64,000 nucleotides of DNA from Kordia jejudonensis (GTDB lineage: Bacteria > Bacteroidota > Bacteroidia > Flavobacteriales > Flavobacteriaceae), in NCBI RefSeq assembly GCF_001005315.1, contig NZ_LBMG01000025.1, forward strand, positions 1 through 64,000, in the 5' to 3' direction. A model generated the notes under the pieces. The model ran no database searches, had not been told where the DNA came from, and was given only the letters and a program-made list of their open reading frames with translations. A program made the position numbers and the translations under genes. How positions within the stretch are numbered: the stretch's first letter is position 1; each line of letters starts with the position of its first letter. This document shows, piece after piece, positions 54,175 to 62,633 of the stretch.

Positions 54175-54588
54175 ATGAAAAATATAACACAATTCGCGTT
54201 CTTATTATTTTTGGGTGTTACGTTACAGATTTCTGCACAAGAAGTCACACAAGAAACACCTATTGTTTTCAATGATATTGAAGATTTCGAACTGCCGACA
54301 TTTTCAAAATTATCTGCTGATATTGCAAGCGAATACGTATCAGTTGTAGAGTCATTACCAAATTTGACGACTATTGGACCTTTTGTTGATAAAGAATTAA
54401 GACGATCTTTTATTGATGAAAATAGTACTGTATATACGGTTCGAAACTTTACAGAGCCAAATTCAATACTTCCGAATATCAGTCCAAAACGGTTTGAATT
54501 ACGAAATAGTTTAAACACTATTATGTTTACTGGTTTTGATATTACACAGTTACATTGTAATAATGCTTTTAGAGCAACAGGAAATTAA
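54175..54588 (+). CDS. Secreted hypothetical protein
   Basis: A 137-residue protein with a clear signal peptide (ends ISAQ, about residue 22). The mature part is short and mixed, with no recognised motif; one Cys near the C-terminus. It lies 49 bp after the amidohydrolase pair and has a strong terminator. Function unknown. Confidence 0.65.
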   Translation: MKNITQFAFLLFLGVTLQISAQEVTQETPIVFNDIEDFELPTFSKLSADIASEYVSVVESLPNLTTIGPFVDKELRRSFIDENSTVYTVRNFTEPNSILPNISPKRFELRNSLNTIMFTGFDITQLHCNNAFRATGN

Positions 54589-54610
54589 AAACGTAAATAT
54601 TTACATACAA

Positions 54611-54641
54611 AAAAATCCTCTTCGTGTTGAAGAGGATTTTT
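54611..54641. terminator. Bidirectional terminator after the hypothetical protein
   Basis: Perfect 13-bp stem AAAAATCCTCTTC / GAAGAGGATTTTT with a GTGTT loop, between convergent genes. Confidence 0.9.
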
Positions 54642-54670
54642 CTTTTCCATATAATTCTTACTCATATCTC

Positions 54671-55474
54671 TTATCCTTTTGGAACAATGACAGCTCCTTC
54701 TGGACGTGAATACATTTTAGTTTCCATTGGTTTATTGGTCAAGACTACATTTATAAATTCTACTGAATTGCGCACTTCGGTTACTTTGTTATCTTCACTT
54801 TTATACCATGTTAATGTTTTAGGTAATACGACTCCATTAACTTTTTGCCAATCGCTGTAACGGATGTAGCTAATTTTTGTACTTGGCGCACCGTTAAAAT
54901 ACGTTACTGTATATCCCAACCATTCCATTTGATAGTTTTCGGGATTGTAATAAATGAAGTAATTGTCTTCTGGCGAGTCTCCTACTCCATCTCCATATGA
55001 AATTTTATATCCAGGATATTGTACATCTTCAAACGATAAACTTTCAACCTCATCATATGTAATTCCATCATCGCCTAATACAAAAGGCATCGCATAGAAA
55101 TAAAAGTATAAATTATGATAAAAACGGGCATTTCCTTTGAAGGCAGTTGTATCTTTTTGAGCTAACCAAACATCTTTTCCATCATAACCAATGGTGAAGT
55201 TTTCTCCTTCCAATCGAGTTTTACGTGAATGCAAATCGGTAATATGCTTTTCCGTTTGCTTCGGTTTTACCATTTCGTAAATTAAGGTTTGTGCAGCATT
55301 CCAGTTGTCGATTCCGCCATGAGCATCAAACACTTTTTGTAGCTTTTCAGGATATTTTTTAGTTTCTTTTTTTACTTCTTCTTGCGGTATATCTGCTGTT
55401 TTCGCATCTTTTTTTTCGCTTTTACAAGCAACCATTAAGAACAATCCTAATAGGATTAGCGTAATTTTTTTCAT
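54671..55474 (-). CDS. DUF6503 family lipoprotein
   Basis: A 267-residue lipoprotein (lipobox LMVAC, C17). After a Lys/Glu-rich linker, the region FDAHGGIDNWNAAQTLIYEM and the later SDWQKVNGVVLPKTLTWY recall outer-membrane lipoprotein-sorting-like beta folds grouped as DUF6503. The ligand or partner is unknown. It is a single gene. Confidence 0.72.
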   Translation of the reverse strand: MKKITLILLGLFLMVACKSEKKDAKTADIPQEEVKKETKKYPEKLQKVFDAHGGIDNWNAAQTLIYEMVKPKQTEKHITDLHSRKTRLEGENFTIGYDGKDVWLAQKDTTAFKGNARFYHNLYFYFYAMPFVLGDDGITYDEVESLSFEDVQYPGYKISYGDGVGDSPEDNYFIYYNPENYQMEWLGYTVTYFNGAPSTKISYIRYSDWQKVNGVVLPKTLTWYKSEDNKVTEVRNSVEFINVVLTNKPMETKMYSRPEGAVIVPKG

Positions 55475-55540
55475 GAATTAGTTTGTTTTAGTTGTATTTC
55501 TGTCGAACAGAACGCTTTAAAATTACAAAGTATTCAAAAT

Positions 55541-55582
55541 AAAAAATCCAATAACAGAATGATGTCGGTTATTGGATTTTTT
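55541..55582 (-). terminator. Terminator of the T9SS-secreted protein gene
   Basis: 15-bp stem AAAAAATCCAATAAC (55541-55555) / GTTATTGGATTTTTT (55568-55582), just beyond the stop codon at 55601. Confidence 0.88.
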
Positions 55583-55600
55583 TAGTTTGCAGGTTAGCGT

Positions 55601-57736
55601 TTACTCTACAATAAACTGTTTCGTAACAACTGTATTTTCTGTTGATTTTATGCGTAATACATAGAAACCTGATGCAAATTCACTAACATCCACTGTGATC
55701 GTGTCACTTTGTGAAGTCATTTTTTGTGCATGTACCAAACGTCCTTCAACACTATATATTTCTATATGTTGAATACGTACGCTTGCATTGGTTTCAATAG
55801 TAAATTTGTCTTTTACAGGATTTGGATACATGCGTATATTATTGGTTGTAAACTCCGTTACACTGAGGAAAACCGTATTGTCTAAATAATCAGGAATGTT
55901 ATTATTGTTGGTATCGTCATCTTCAGGATTGTTGTTTCCGTTGTAATCTTCATCAACAGTCAATGTTCCATCGCCGTCATCATCATTGTCTCTGTGATTC
56001 GGAATTTGATCGTTATCAGTATCTAAGAAACCATTTTCTGGCAAACCTGTTGCAGTATTAACTAGTTCTAAATTCGTCAACACATAATCGCCGTCATCAT
56101 CTTCATCAATAAAATCAGGAATTCCGTCACCGTCGGTATCATCGTTTCCTAAATTTCCATCTTGATTTACATCTTCATCTAGCGTAGCTACACCATCTAA
56201 ATCATAATCTTCCGCACATGATATTCCTGCAAGTGTTACCGTTTTTATCGTCACTTCGTTGGTTGTCGTATTTATAATACTAGCATATATTTTTTGCGCA
56301 TTCGTGATATTGGTATATAATTGAGGCAATGCATTTGTATTGTTAATTGCATCATTTTCAGAAGCGAAATACGATACGGTCCCAGTGACACCATCTAAAA
56401 GGTCAGGATTGATACTTTGCAAATCGAACTCCACAAATCCGTCTAAATCTGAATCACACAACACAGAAAATATATTTTCATAGTCGTTTGTCGGTCTAAA
56501 ACGATGTCCTTCATCAAAAGCATCCCACATTCCAGTGTTTCTTCCTACGGGAGCATATCCTTCTGTTGCCGTGATATTTTGAATACCTAATATTCCAAAG
56601 CCACCATTCCAATCAATACAAGAAATCTTCTGTGCTATTTGCACATCTATAATATTAAAAGTTTCATATAAAATAATTTGTGAGGTAGAATGATCATCGC
56701 AAGAGCCTCCAAATTGATTGATATCGTCAAAGAAAACAACCATTTTTCGAAAAGGCGCTTCTCCTATCACTCCATAACCAAGTGCTCCTGATTCCGTATT
56801 CAGAAGATCGTGGTATACTCCAAAAATTGAATTTTCATATAAACTAGCATCTGGGATAAAATCAGTGCTATTGATCGCCCAAGCACAATATCCATTAGCA
56901 TTTGTAAGATCAAAGGAAATTAATCCATTCGTTCCTATAGTAAATTGATTGTATGTATATTCAAAAAAGTCAAAATCAAAAGGTAAGTTGATTACATCTG
57001 TAAAAACATCGTCCAAGTTTCCTGTATTCGTTGCATTTATAGTATACAAATTAAATGGGATGGCTTCAACTTCATAAGAATCTACAGGTGGAGGATTGTT
57101 GCATGCAGCTGTTGAAGTAAATAATTCTAGTGTTGTGGTTTCATAGCAACCTGTTATAGGATTATTGCCAACTCTTGCGGCTCTTACGTAAAGTATTTGT
57201 GCAAACGGCGATATATTTCCATAGACAAGATTTACAGGCGAATTTCCTGTATCTGCATCTGCTTGCGTTTCATGAAAAGTAACAATTCTGTTGGTGTATG
57301 GACCACCTGTTATTTCATCTATTTTGGTAGCCAAATAAAACACTCCAAAGCCATCTACATTATCATCACATCCCATTAAAGGCGTTGGCTGATTGGCTGG
57401 CGTATTGATTGCGTAAATTATAAAATCTAACTGTGTTATTGTGCTATTCACAGTATTTTCAAGTCGTACATATATTGTATCAATTTGAGAACTTGAACAA
57501 AAGTTTGATGTATTTGCAATGGCATTTGTACCATTGTTTGCATTAGTGAAGCTTTCGTGAAATGTGACAACATGCTCCGTTGGATCTAATCCTGCCAGAA
57601 TTTCTGGGAGTTTTGATGTTAAATCAACACAAACTGATCCGTCATTGTCGTCATCGCAAAGAACAATATCTGTTAGTTGGTATGCAAGAGAAGTATGAGC
57701 AATTAAAAGGAAGGTACATAGTAAAAATTTCTTCAT
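55601..57736 (-). CDS. Secreted protein with type IX secretion C-terminal domain
   Basis: A 711-residue protein: a signal peptide (1-18), two repeated beta modules with D-[DN]-[ND]-x-DG and FHE...A motifs (about 25-215), a middle domain (about 225-415), a further beta module, then Asp-rich calcium-binding thrombospondin-3-like repeats (about 510-625; DGDGIPDFIDEDDDGD, DNDDDGDG). A C-terminal T9SS type A sorting domain ends it (about 635-711; NIRMYPNPVKDKFTIE, GFYVLRIKS). It would be exported by the type IX system and attached to or released from the cell surface. Adhesive or binding function is likely but unproved. Confidence 0.9.
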   Translation of the reverse strand: MKKFLLCTFLLIAHTSLAYQLTDIVLCDDDNDGSVCVDLTSKLPEILAGLDPTEHVVTFHESFTNANNGTNAIANTSNFCSSSQIDTIYVRLENTVNSTITQLDFIIYAINTPANQPTPLMGCDDNVDGFGVFYLATKIDEITGGPYTNRIVTFHETQADADTGNSPVNLVYGNISPFAQILYVRAARVGNNPITGCYETTTLELFTSTAACNNPPPVDSYEVEAIPFNLYTINATNTGNLDDVFTDVINLPFDFDFFEYTYNQFTIGTNGLISFDLTNANGYCAWAINSTDFIPDASLYENSIFGVYHDLLNTESGALGYGVIGEAPFRKMVVFFDDINQFGGSCDDHSTSQIILYETFNIIDVQIAQKISCIDWNGGFGILGIQNITATEGYAPVGRNTGMWDAFDEGHRFRPTNDYENIFSVLCDSDLDGFVEFDLQSINPDLLDGVTGTVSYFASENDAINNTNALPQLYTNITNAQKIYASIINTTTNEVTIKTVTLAGISCAEDYDLDGVATLDEDVNQDGNLGNDDTDGDGIPDFIDEDDDGDYVLTNLELVNTATGLPENGFLDTDNDQIPNHRDNDDDGDGTLTVDEDYNGNNNPEDDDTNNNNIPDYLDNTVFLSVTEFTTNNIRMYPNPVKDKFTIETNASVRIQHIEIYSVEGRLVHAQKMTSQSDTITVDVSEFASGFYVLRIKSTENTVVTKQFIVE

Positions 57737-57862
57737 AGTTTTCGGTTTTGATTGTGTAAGTTACTAATTACAGATGTAAAGATTGTCAAATAGTTGCGTC
57801 AAAATTGAATAAAAATTACAAACCGCTTTAAAAAACCGTCATTTTGTATCATATTGCTTTAC

Positions 57863-57870
57863 TATATTTG
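57863..57870 (+). promoter_or_regulatory. -7 box TATATTTG, implying a near-leaderless transcript
   Basis: An exact TAnnTTTG box with TTTTG 16 bp upstream (57842-57846). Transcription would begin at about 57875, at or next to the ATG of the methyltransferase gene. Confidence 0.55.
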
Positions 57871-57874
57871 CAAC

Positions 57875-58681
57875 ATGTACAAACAGATTTCCAGCACGCA
57901 AAATGCTACCGTAAAACATGTTCTTCAACTGCAAGAAAAATCAAGAATTCGCAAAAAAGAAGGAAAATGCATTTTAGAAGGTTTTCGCGAGTTAACGCTT
58001 GCGCTAGATGGAAATTACATCATAAACACCTTATTATTTTATCCTGAAATTTGTTCACACGAACGCGTGCAAGAGTTGTTAAAAAACACTACAAACGCGC
58101 CTGAATGTATAGAAATTTCAAAAGAAGTCTACCAAAAAATAGCCTATCGCGAAAGTACAGAAGGTGTTTTGGCAATTATGCAAACCAAAGCACATTCGTT
58201 AAAAAACATCACGTTTCACAACCAAAATCCCTTAATTTTAGTAGCGGAAGCTCCTGAAAAACCTGGCAATATTGGTGCATTGCTTCGTACAGCAGATGCC
58301 GCCAATGTAGATGCTGTTTTTATCGCCAATCCGAAAACCGATTTGTACAACCCTAATATTGTACGATCAAGTGTAGGATGCGTTTTTACTACACAAGTTG
58401 CTATGGGAAGTACAACAGAAATCATCTGTTTCTTGCAAGAAAACCAAATCGGCATTTATTGTGCGGCGTTGACTGCTTCTGAAAATTATCACACACAAAA
58501 TTTCAAAAAAGCAACAGCCATTGTTGTTGGTACAGAAGCCACAGGATTGCGTGATGAATGGTTGCAAAATGCTACCCAAAATATCATCATTCCGATGCAA
58601 GGAAAAATAGATTCCATGAATGTTTCTGTAGCAGCCGCTGTTTTAATCTTTGAAGCCAAACGACAAAGAGATTTTAAATAA
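57875..58681 (+). CDS. TrmH/SpoU family RNA 2'-O-methyltransferase
   Basis: A 268-residue SPOUT methyltransferase. The N-terminal substrate-binding domain contains KSRIRKKEGKCILEGFREL. The trefoil-knot SAM domain has EAPEKPGNIGALLRTADA (motif 1), AIVVGTEATGLRDEW (motif 2) and IPMQGKIDSMNVSVAAAVLIFE (motif 3). The substrate (rRNA or tRNA) is not determinable. The start at 57875 is chosen over an ATG at 57854 because the -7 promoter box lies between them. Confidence 0.92.
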   Translation: MYKQISSTQNATVKHVLQLQEKSRIRKKEGKCILEGFRELTLALDGNYIINTLLFYPEICSHERVQELLKNTTNAPECIEISKEVYQKIAYRESTEGVLAIMQTKAHSLKNITFHNQNPLILVAEAPEKPGNIGALLRTADAANVDAVFIANPKTDLYNPNIVRSSVGCVFTTQVAMGSTTEIICFLQENQIGIYCAALTASENYHTQNFKKATAIVVGTEATGLRDEWLQNATQNIIIPMQGKIDSMNVSVAAAVLIFEAKRQRDFK

Positions 58682-58683
58682 TA

Positions 58684-58869
58684 CTATTGCGGACAACTAA
58701 ATAAAAGCAAACATCTGCCGCCTCCATTTGCAAATGGTACACAAACCCAACAATCTGGCGTTCCGCAATCTGAAGTTTGCGAACAAGGACCAAATCCACC
58801 TCCTGTAATTCCTCGTTGCTCGTTTTTACTTAAAATTTGAATTTCTGAAATGTTTAAAATCGTTTTCAT
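58684..58869 (-). CDS. Double-glycine leader bacteriocin-like peptide
   Basis: A 61-residue peptide. The leader KTILNISEIQILSKNEQRGITGG has the hydrophobic spacing and terminal GG(G) of bacteriocin-type leaders cleaved by C39 peptidase transporters. It differs from the KK...IS-L leaders of the other peptides here. The core has six Cys (GPC, SDC, PDC, WVC, GRC, FSC) among Gly and Pro. It ends only 2 bp beyond the convergent methyltransferase stop, with no terminator seen. No transporter is in the window. Confidence 0.7.
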   Translation of the reverse strand: MKTILNISEIQILSKNEQRGITGGGFGPCSQTSDCGTPDCWVCVPFANGGGRCLLLFSCPQ

Positions 58870-59039
58870 GATGTATAATTTAAAGGTTCAATTATAATAT
58901 AACAAATTCAAGCGTATTCACTGTAAAACAAACACATACGATTACTACGGGAATACATTACTATCGTAAGTTTCACTTATTTTTTTAAATTCATTCGACA
59001 TACTTGTTTCTTCCATTTCTTTAGCTTAATTTTAATTCT

Positions 59040-61253
59040 ATGGCAGAAATTGATATTGAAAAAGAAAATGCAGCGATAGCAAGGCAGTACAAAGAACTGT
59101 TGCGAATTAGCTATCAAATCCTTTCCGATGACGATAAAAAAATCATCCGAAAAGCTTTTGATGTAGCTGTTGATGCGCACAAAACTCAGCGAAGAAAAAG
59201 TGGCGAAGCATACATTTTTCATCCGATTGCTGTTGCCAAAATTGTAGCTTCTGAAATTGGACTAGACGCGACGTCTATTGTTGCAGCACTACTTCATGAT
59301 GTCGTTGAAGATACCGAATATACGTTGGAAGATATTGAGCGTATGTTTGGCATTACGGTTGCTAAAATTGTAGATGGCTTGACCAAAATTTCACATCTTA
59401 AGAAAGACAAAGATGTGTCGATGCAAGCGGAAAATTTCCGTAAAATGCTGCTAACTATTCATGATGATGTGCGCGTAATCATCATAAAAATTGCCGATCG
59501 TTTGCACAATATGCAAACCATGGGTTCCATGCCTGCGCACAAACAAGTCAAAATTGCTTCTGAAACACTATACATTTATGCGCCGTTGGCACATCGTATT
59601 GGACTGTATAATATTAAAACAGAACTGGAAGATTTAGGCTTAAAATACACAGAACCAGAAGTTTTTAATGATATTCAAAATAAAATTGAAGAAAGCAAAG
59701 AAGAACAACAAGTATATATTGACAACTTTGCTGCCATTATAAAAAATTCGTTAGACAAAGAAGATTTTAAATATGATATCAAAGGCCGTTTTAAATCTAT
59801 ATTTTCTATTCGTAGAAAAATGGTCAAACAAGGCGTTACATTTGATGAAGTGTATGATAAGTTTGCCATCAGAATCATTTATGAAACGGCGATCCCTGAA
59901 AACGAAAAATTTATCGCTTGGAAAATATATTCCATCGTAACTGACCACTTTAGACCAAATCCGGTACGATTGCGCGATTGGATTTCCTCTCCAAAATCTA
60001 CAGGTTACGAAGCTTTGCACATTACCGTTATGGGACCAAAAGGTCGTTGGGTTGAAGTGCAAATTCGATCGCATCGTATGCATGAAATTGCAGAAAAAGG
60101 CTATGCGGCACATTTTAAATACAAGCAAGGAGAACAAAAAGAGCAAGGTTTAGAACCGTGGTTGAATAAACTACAAGAAGCACTCGAAAATCAAGAAGCC
60201 AATGCGGTAGATTTTGTTGAGCAATTCAAATTGAATTTGTATGCGAAAGAAATATTCGTATTTACACCAACGGGCGATTTACGGTCGTTGCCAAAAGGAG
60301 CCACTCCACTCGATTTTGCATTTAGCATTCATACACAAGTAGGATATCATACACGTGGCGCCAAAGTAAACGGAAAATTAGTACCGCTGAGTCACGAACT
60401 AAAAAGCGGCGATCAGGTAGAAATTATTACGTCTGAGAAATCGAAACCAAATGCAAACTGGTTGGATTATGCCACAACTTCCCGCGCACGTTCTCGGATA
60501 AAATCTTCATTACGCGAGGAAAAGAAAAGTATTGCCGAAGATGGAAAAGAAATTTTACGCCGAAAACTAAAGCAGTTAAAAATCACACTTGATGAAAAAT
60601 CAATCAATGAAATGGTCAATCATTTCAAATTGAAAACAAGTTTAGATCTTTTCTATCGTGTAGGAATTGGCACCATTGACAATCAAAAATTAAAAGAATT
60701 TGCATCACAACGAAGCAATAGTATCTTTAAATTCTTTAAAAATAAAATTCGTAGAGCGCCAAGCATTCCTACGGAAGAAATCAATCAACCAGAAGTTTCC
60801 AATCGCTACGATTTAATTGTTTTTGGGAAAGAAGAAGAAAAGCTCAATTACAAACTAGCCAACTGTTGCAACCCAATTCCTGGCGATGCTGTTTTTGGAT
60901 TTGTAACGGTGAATGAAGGTATAAAAGTGCATAAAAAAGATTGTCCAAATGCTGTGAGTTTACAAGCAAACTATGCATACCGAATTATGACAGCAAAATG
61001 GATTGATTCTTCTCAGGAGGAATTTACCGCATTGCTCGAACTTACAGGAATTGATAATATGGGACTCGTAAATGATGTTACTAAAGTCATTTCCAATAAT
61101 ATGCACGTTAATATTAGAAACATCAGTTTTGAAACCAATGACGGCATATTTACAGGACGCATTACGGTAATTGTAAAAAACAACAATATTTTAAAACGCT
61201 TGATTACCAATCTTACAAAAATCAATGGAATTGAAAAAGTAACGCGTGCTTAA
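59040..61253 (+). CDS. Bifunctional (p)ppGpp synthetase/hydrolase RelA/SpoT
   Basis: A 737-residue stringent-response enzyme. The HD hydrolase domain (about 45-190; H61, H86-D87 in LLHDVVEDT) looks active. The synthetase domain (about 225-370) has RFKSIFSI, SSPKSTGYEALH and KGYAAHFKYK, and is followed by the TGS domain (about 390-450; FVFTPTGDLRSLPKGATPLDFAFSIHT), a Cys-containing ZFD/CC region (LANCCNPIPGD) and a C-terminal ACT/RRM domain (about 660-735). It makes and degrades (p)ppGpp. Long Rel architecture, complete. Confidence 0.96.
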   Translation: MAEIDIEKENAAIARQYKELLRISYQILSDDDKKIIRKAFDVAVDAHKTQRRKSGEAYIFHPIAVAKIVASEIGLDATSIVAALLHDVVEDTEYTLEDIERMFGITVAKIVDGLTKISHLKKDKDVSMQAENFRKMLLTIHDDVRVIIIKIADRLHNMQTMGSMPAHKQVKIASETLYIYAPLAHRIGLYNIKTELEDLGLKYTEPEVFNDIQNKIEESKEEQQVYIDNFAAIIKNSLDKEDFKYDIKGRFKSIFSIRRKMVKQGVTFDEVYDKFAIRIIYETAIPENEKFIAWKIYSIVTDHFRPNPVRLRDWISSPKSTGYEALHITVMGPKGRWVEVQIRSHRMHEIAEKGYAAHFKYKQGEQKEQGLEPWLNKLQEALENQEANAVDFVEQFKLNLYAKEIFVFTPTGDLRSLPKGATPLDFAFSIHTQVGYHTRGAKVNGKLVPLSHELKSGDQVEIITSEKSKPNANWLDYATTSRARSRIKSSLREEKKSIAEDGKEILRRKLKQLKITLDEKSINEMVNHFKLKTSLDLFYRVGIGTIDNQKLKEFASQRSNSIFKFFKNKIRRAPSIPTEEINQPEVSNRYDLIVFGKEEEKLNYKLANCCNPIPGDAVFGFVTVNEGIKVHKKDCPNAVSLQANYAYRIMTAKWIDSSQEEFTALLELTGIDNMGLVNDVTKVISNNMHVNIRNISFETNDGIFTGRITVIVKNNNILKRLITNLTKINGIEKVTRA

Positions 61254-61275
61254 GATAAAATTTTAAAGTATCCAC

Positions 61276-61327
61276 AAAAAAAGAAAGCTGCCTGTACGAT
61301 ATCATTAAAAATATCTAGGCAGCTTTC
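61276..61327 (-). terminator. Terminator of the Thr-rich RiPP pair
   Basis: GAAAGCTGCCT (61283-61293) pairs with AGGCAGCTTTC (61317-61327). On the minus strand a T-run follows, so it ends the two leftward precursor genes and insulates rel. Confidence 0.75.
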
Positions 61328-61355
61328 GAGTTACAATAACTAGTAGTAACTTAAA

Positions 61356-61601
61356 TTATTCTGTAGTAGTGGCAGGTACAGGCGTCGATGTTGTAACACC
61401 AGTCATCGTACATTCTGTAGCATCTGTCGTTCTACAAATACGCGGATCTGTAACGTATTCTGTAAGAATCTTAACCGTTGTAATAATAACATATGTAGTA
61501 GTTCCGACAGAATCCGTACCACCTTGAATGTGTTGTTCTTGTAAATTGGAAATGACTTGTTTTCTTAATTTAAGATTGTTGCTAAAGTCTCTTTTTTTCA
61601 T
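61356..61601 (-). CDS. Thr-rich RiPP (class I lanthipeptide-like) precursor
   Basis: An 81-residue peptide. The leader MKKRDFSNNLKLRKQVISNL ends in GG at 27-28. The 53-residue core holds about 19 Thr but only two Cys (PRIC, TEC). That is an unusual balance: if modified, dehydration of Thr would dominate over ring formation. It lies 22 bp after the sister gene at 61624, likely one transcript. Motifs shared with the sister are D-x-R-I-C and VTT..P. Confidence 0.75.
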   Translation of the reverse strand: MKKRDFSNNLKLRKQVISNLQEQHIQGGTDSVGTTTYVIITTVKILTEYVTDPRICRTTDATECTMTGVTTSTPVPATTTE

Positions 61602-61623
61602 GATCTATTGGTTTTTTAAAGGT

Positions 61624-61875
61624 TTAATTTGAACAAGCTTCCGTATGACAAGCGTCCATACATGTTGGCGGAATAGTAGTAACTCTAGTGGTATCTATAG
61701 GACAAACATCTTCTGTATCGCCGCCTGTACAAATACGTTTATCTGTCCATTTAATGGTTGTAATTTGAATAGGATCAGACACTGCATCGGTTCCACCAAA
61801 AAGGGTGCGTTGCTGTAAATTGGAAATTACTTTCTTCCCTAAATTAAGTCTATGAGTGAAGTCTTTTTTTTTCAT
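61624..61875 (-). CDS. RiPP (class I lanthipeptide-like) precursor, sister of 61356
   Basis: An 83-residue peptide, with leader MKKKDFTHRLNLGKKVISNL, GG at 27-28, and a core with five Cys (RIC, DVC, PTC, DAC, EAC) and many Thr. Leader and first core part (GGTDAV) align with the downstream gene, so the pair is a tandem duplication. No lanthionine synthetase or exporter adjoins. Confidence 0.75.
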   Translation of the reverse strand: MKKKDFTHRLNLGKKVISNLQQRTLFGGTDAVSDPIQITTIKWTDKRICTGGDTEDVCPIDTTRVTTIPPTCMDACHTEACSN

Positions 61876-62121
61876 GATATATAAAATAGTTACGTTAAAA
61901 TGCGTTCAAACCTACACCAAAAAGGCGTTCATCGCAATACTATTTATATCATATTCAGGAGAGTATATATTTCTGATAATCAAAAACATATTGAATAAAT
62001 GTACACTTTTAAATATAAAAAAACAAAACTAATCTTATGAACAGTTGTTAAAATTGTGAAACATTTCACATGGTTTTACATTCCGATACGTTTTTGTATC
62101 CAAAAATTTCAAAAATAAGTG

Positions 62122-62129
62122 TAACTTTG
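62122..62129 (+). promoter_or_regulatory. -7 box of the Fur-family/purA transcript
   Basis: TAACTTTG, an exact TAnnTTTG, with TTTTTG 25 bp upstream (slightly long). Its position 22 bp before the ATG at 62151 supports that start over the one at 62070. Confidence 0.5.
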
Positions 62130-62150
62130 TCACTTAAATCTTCAGCTAAG

Positions 62151-62600
62151 ATGCAACAACAAACGGAGGAAAATAACCAAGATATTGTAAAAAACGTTTT
62201 TACAAAGTTTTTAGAAGATAACGGACATCGAAAAACTCCAGAACGCTTTGCCATACTTCAAGAAATATACGAAAGCGAAGAACACTTCGATATCGAGTCT
62301 TTGTACATTAAAATGAAAAATAAAAACTATAGAGTCAGCAGAGCAACACTGTACAACACTATAGAACTTTTATTGGAAAGCAACTTAGTTCGTAAACATC
62401 AGTTTGGACAAAACCAAGCGCACTATGAAAAATCATATTTTGATAAACAACACGATCATATCATCCTCACAGATTCAGGAGAAGTGATGGAATTTTGCGA
62501 CCCGCGAATTCAAATTATCAAAAAAACCATCGAAGAAATATTTGACATTGACATACACAATCATTCACTCTATTTCTACGCTACCAAAAAAGACAAATAA
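62151..62600 (+). CDS. Fur-family transcriptional repressor
   Basis: A 149-residue regulator: a winged-helix N-terminus ([42 protein letters not shown]) and a dimerisation domain with [21 protein letters not shown]. The CxxC structural-zinc pair of canonical Fur is absent (LTDSGE in its place), while the HDH metal site and later histidines ([10 protein letters not shown]) remain. It could sense iron, zinc or peroxide; this cannot be decided. The ATG at 62151 is used because a -7 box lies between it and an upstream ATG at 62070. purA follows after 33 bp. Confidence 0.85.
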   Translation: MQQQTEENNQDIVKNVFTKFLEDNGHRKTPERFAILQEIYESEEHFDIESLYIKMKNKNYRVSRATLYNTIELLLESNLVRKHQFGQNQAHYEKSYFDKQHDHIILTDSGEVMEFCDPRIQIIKKTIEEIFDIDIHNHSLYFYATKKDK

Positions 62601-62633
62601 CAAACAACACACTAACTCAATTATACAACTACA

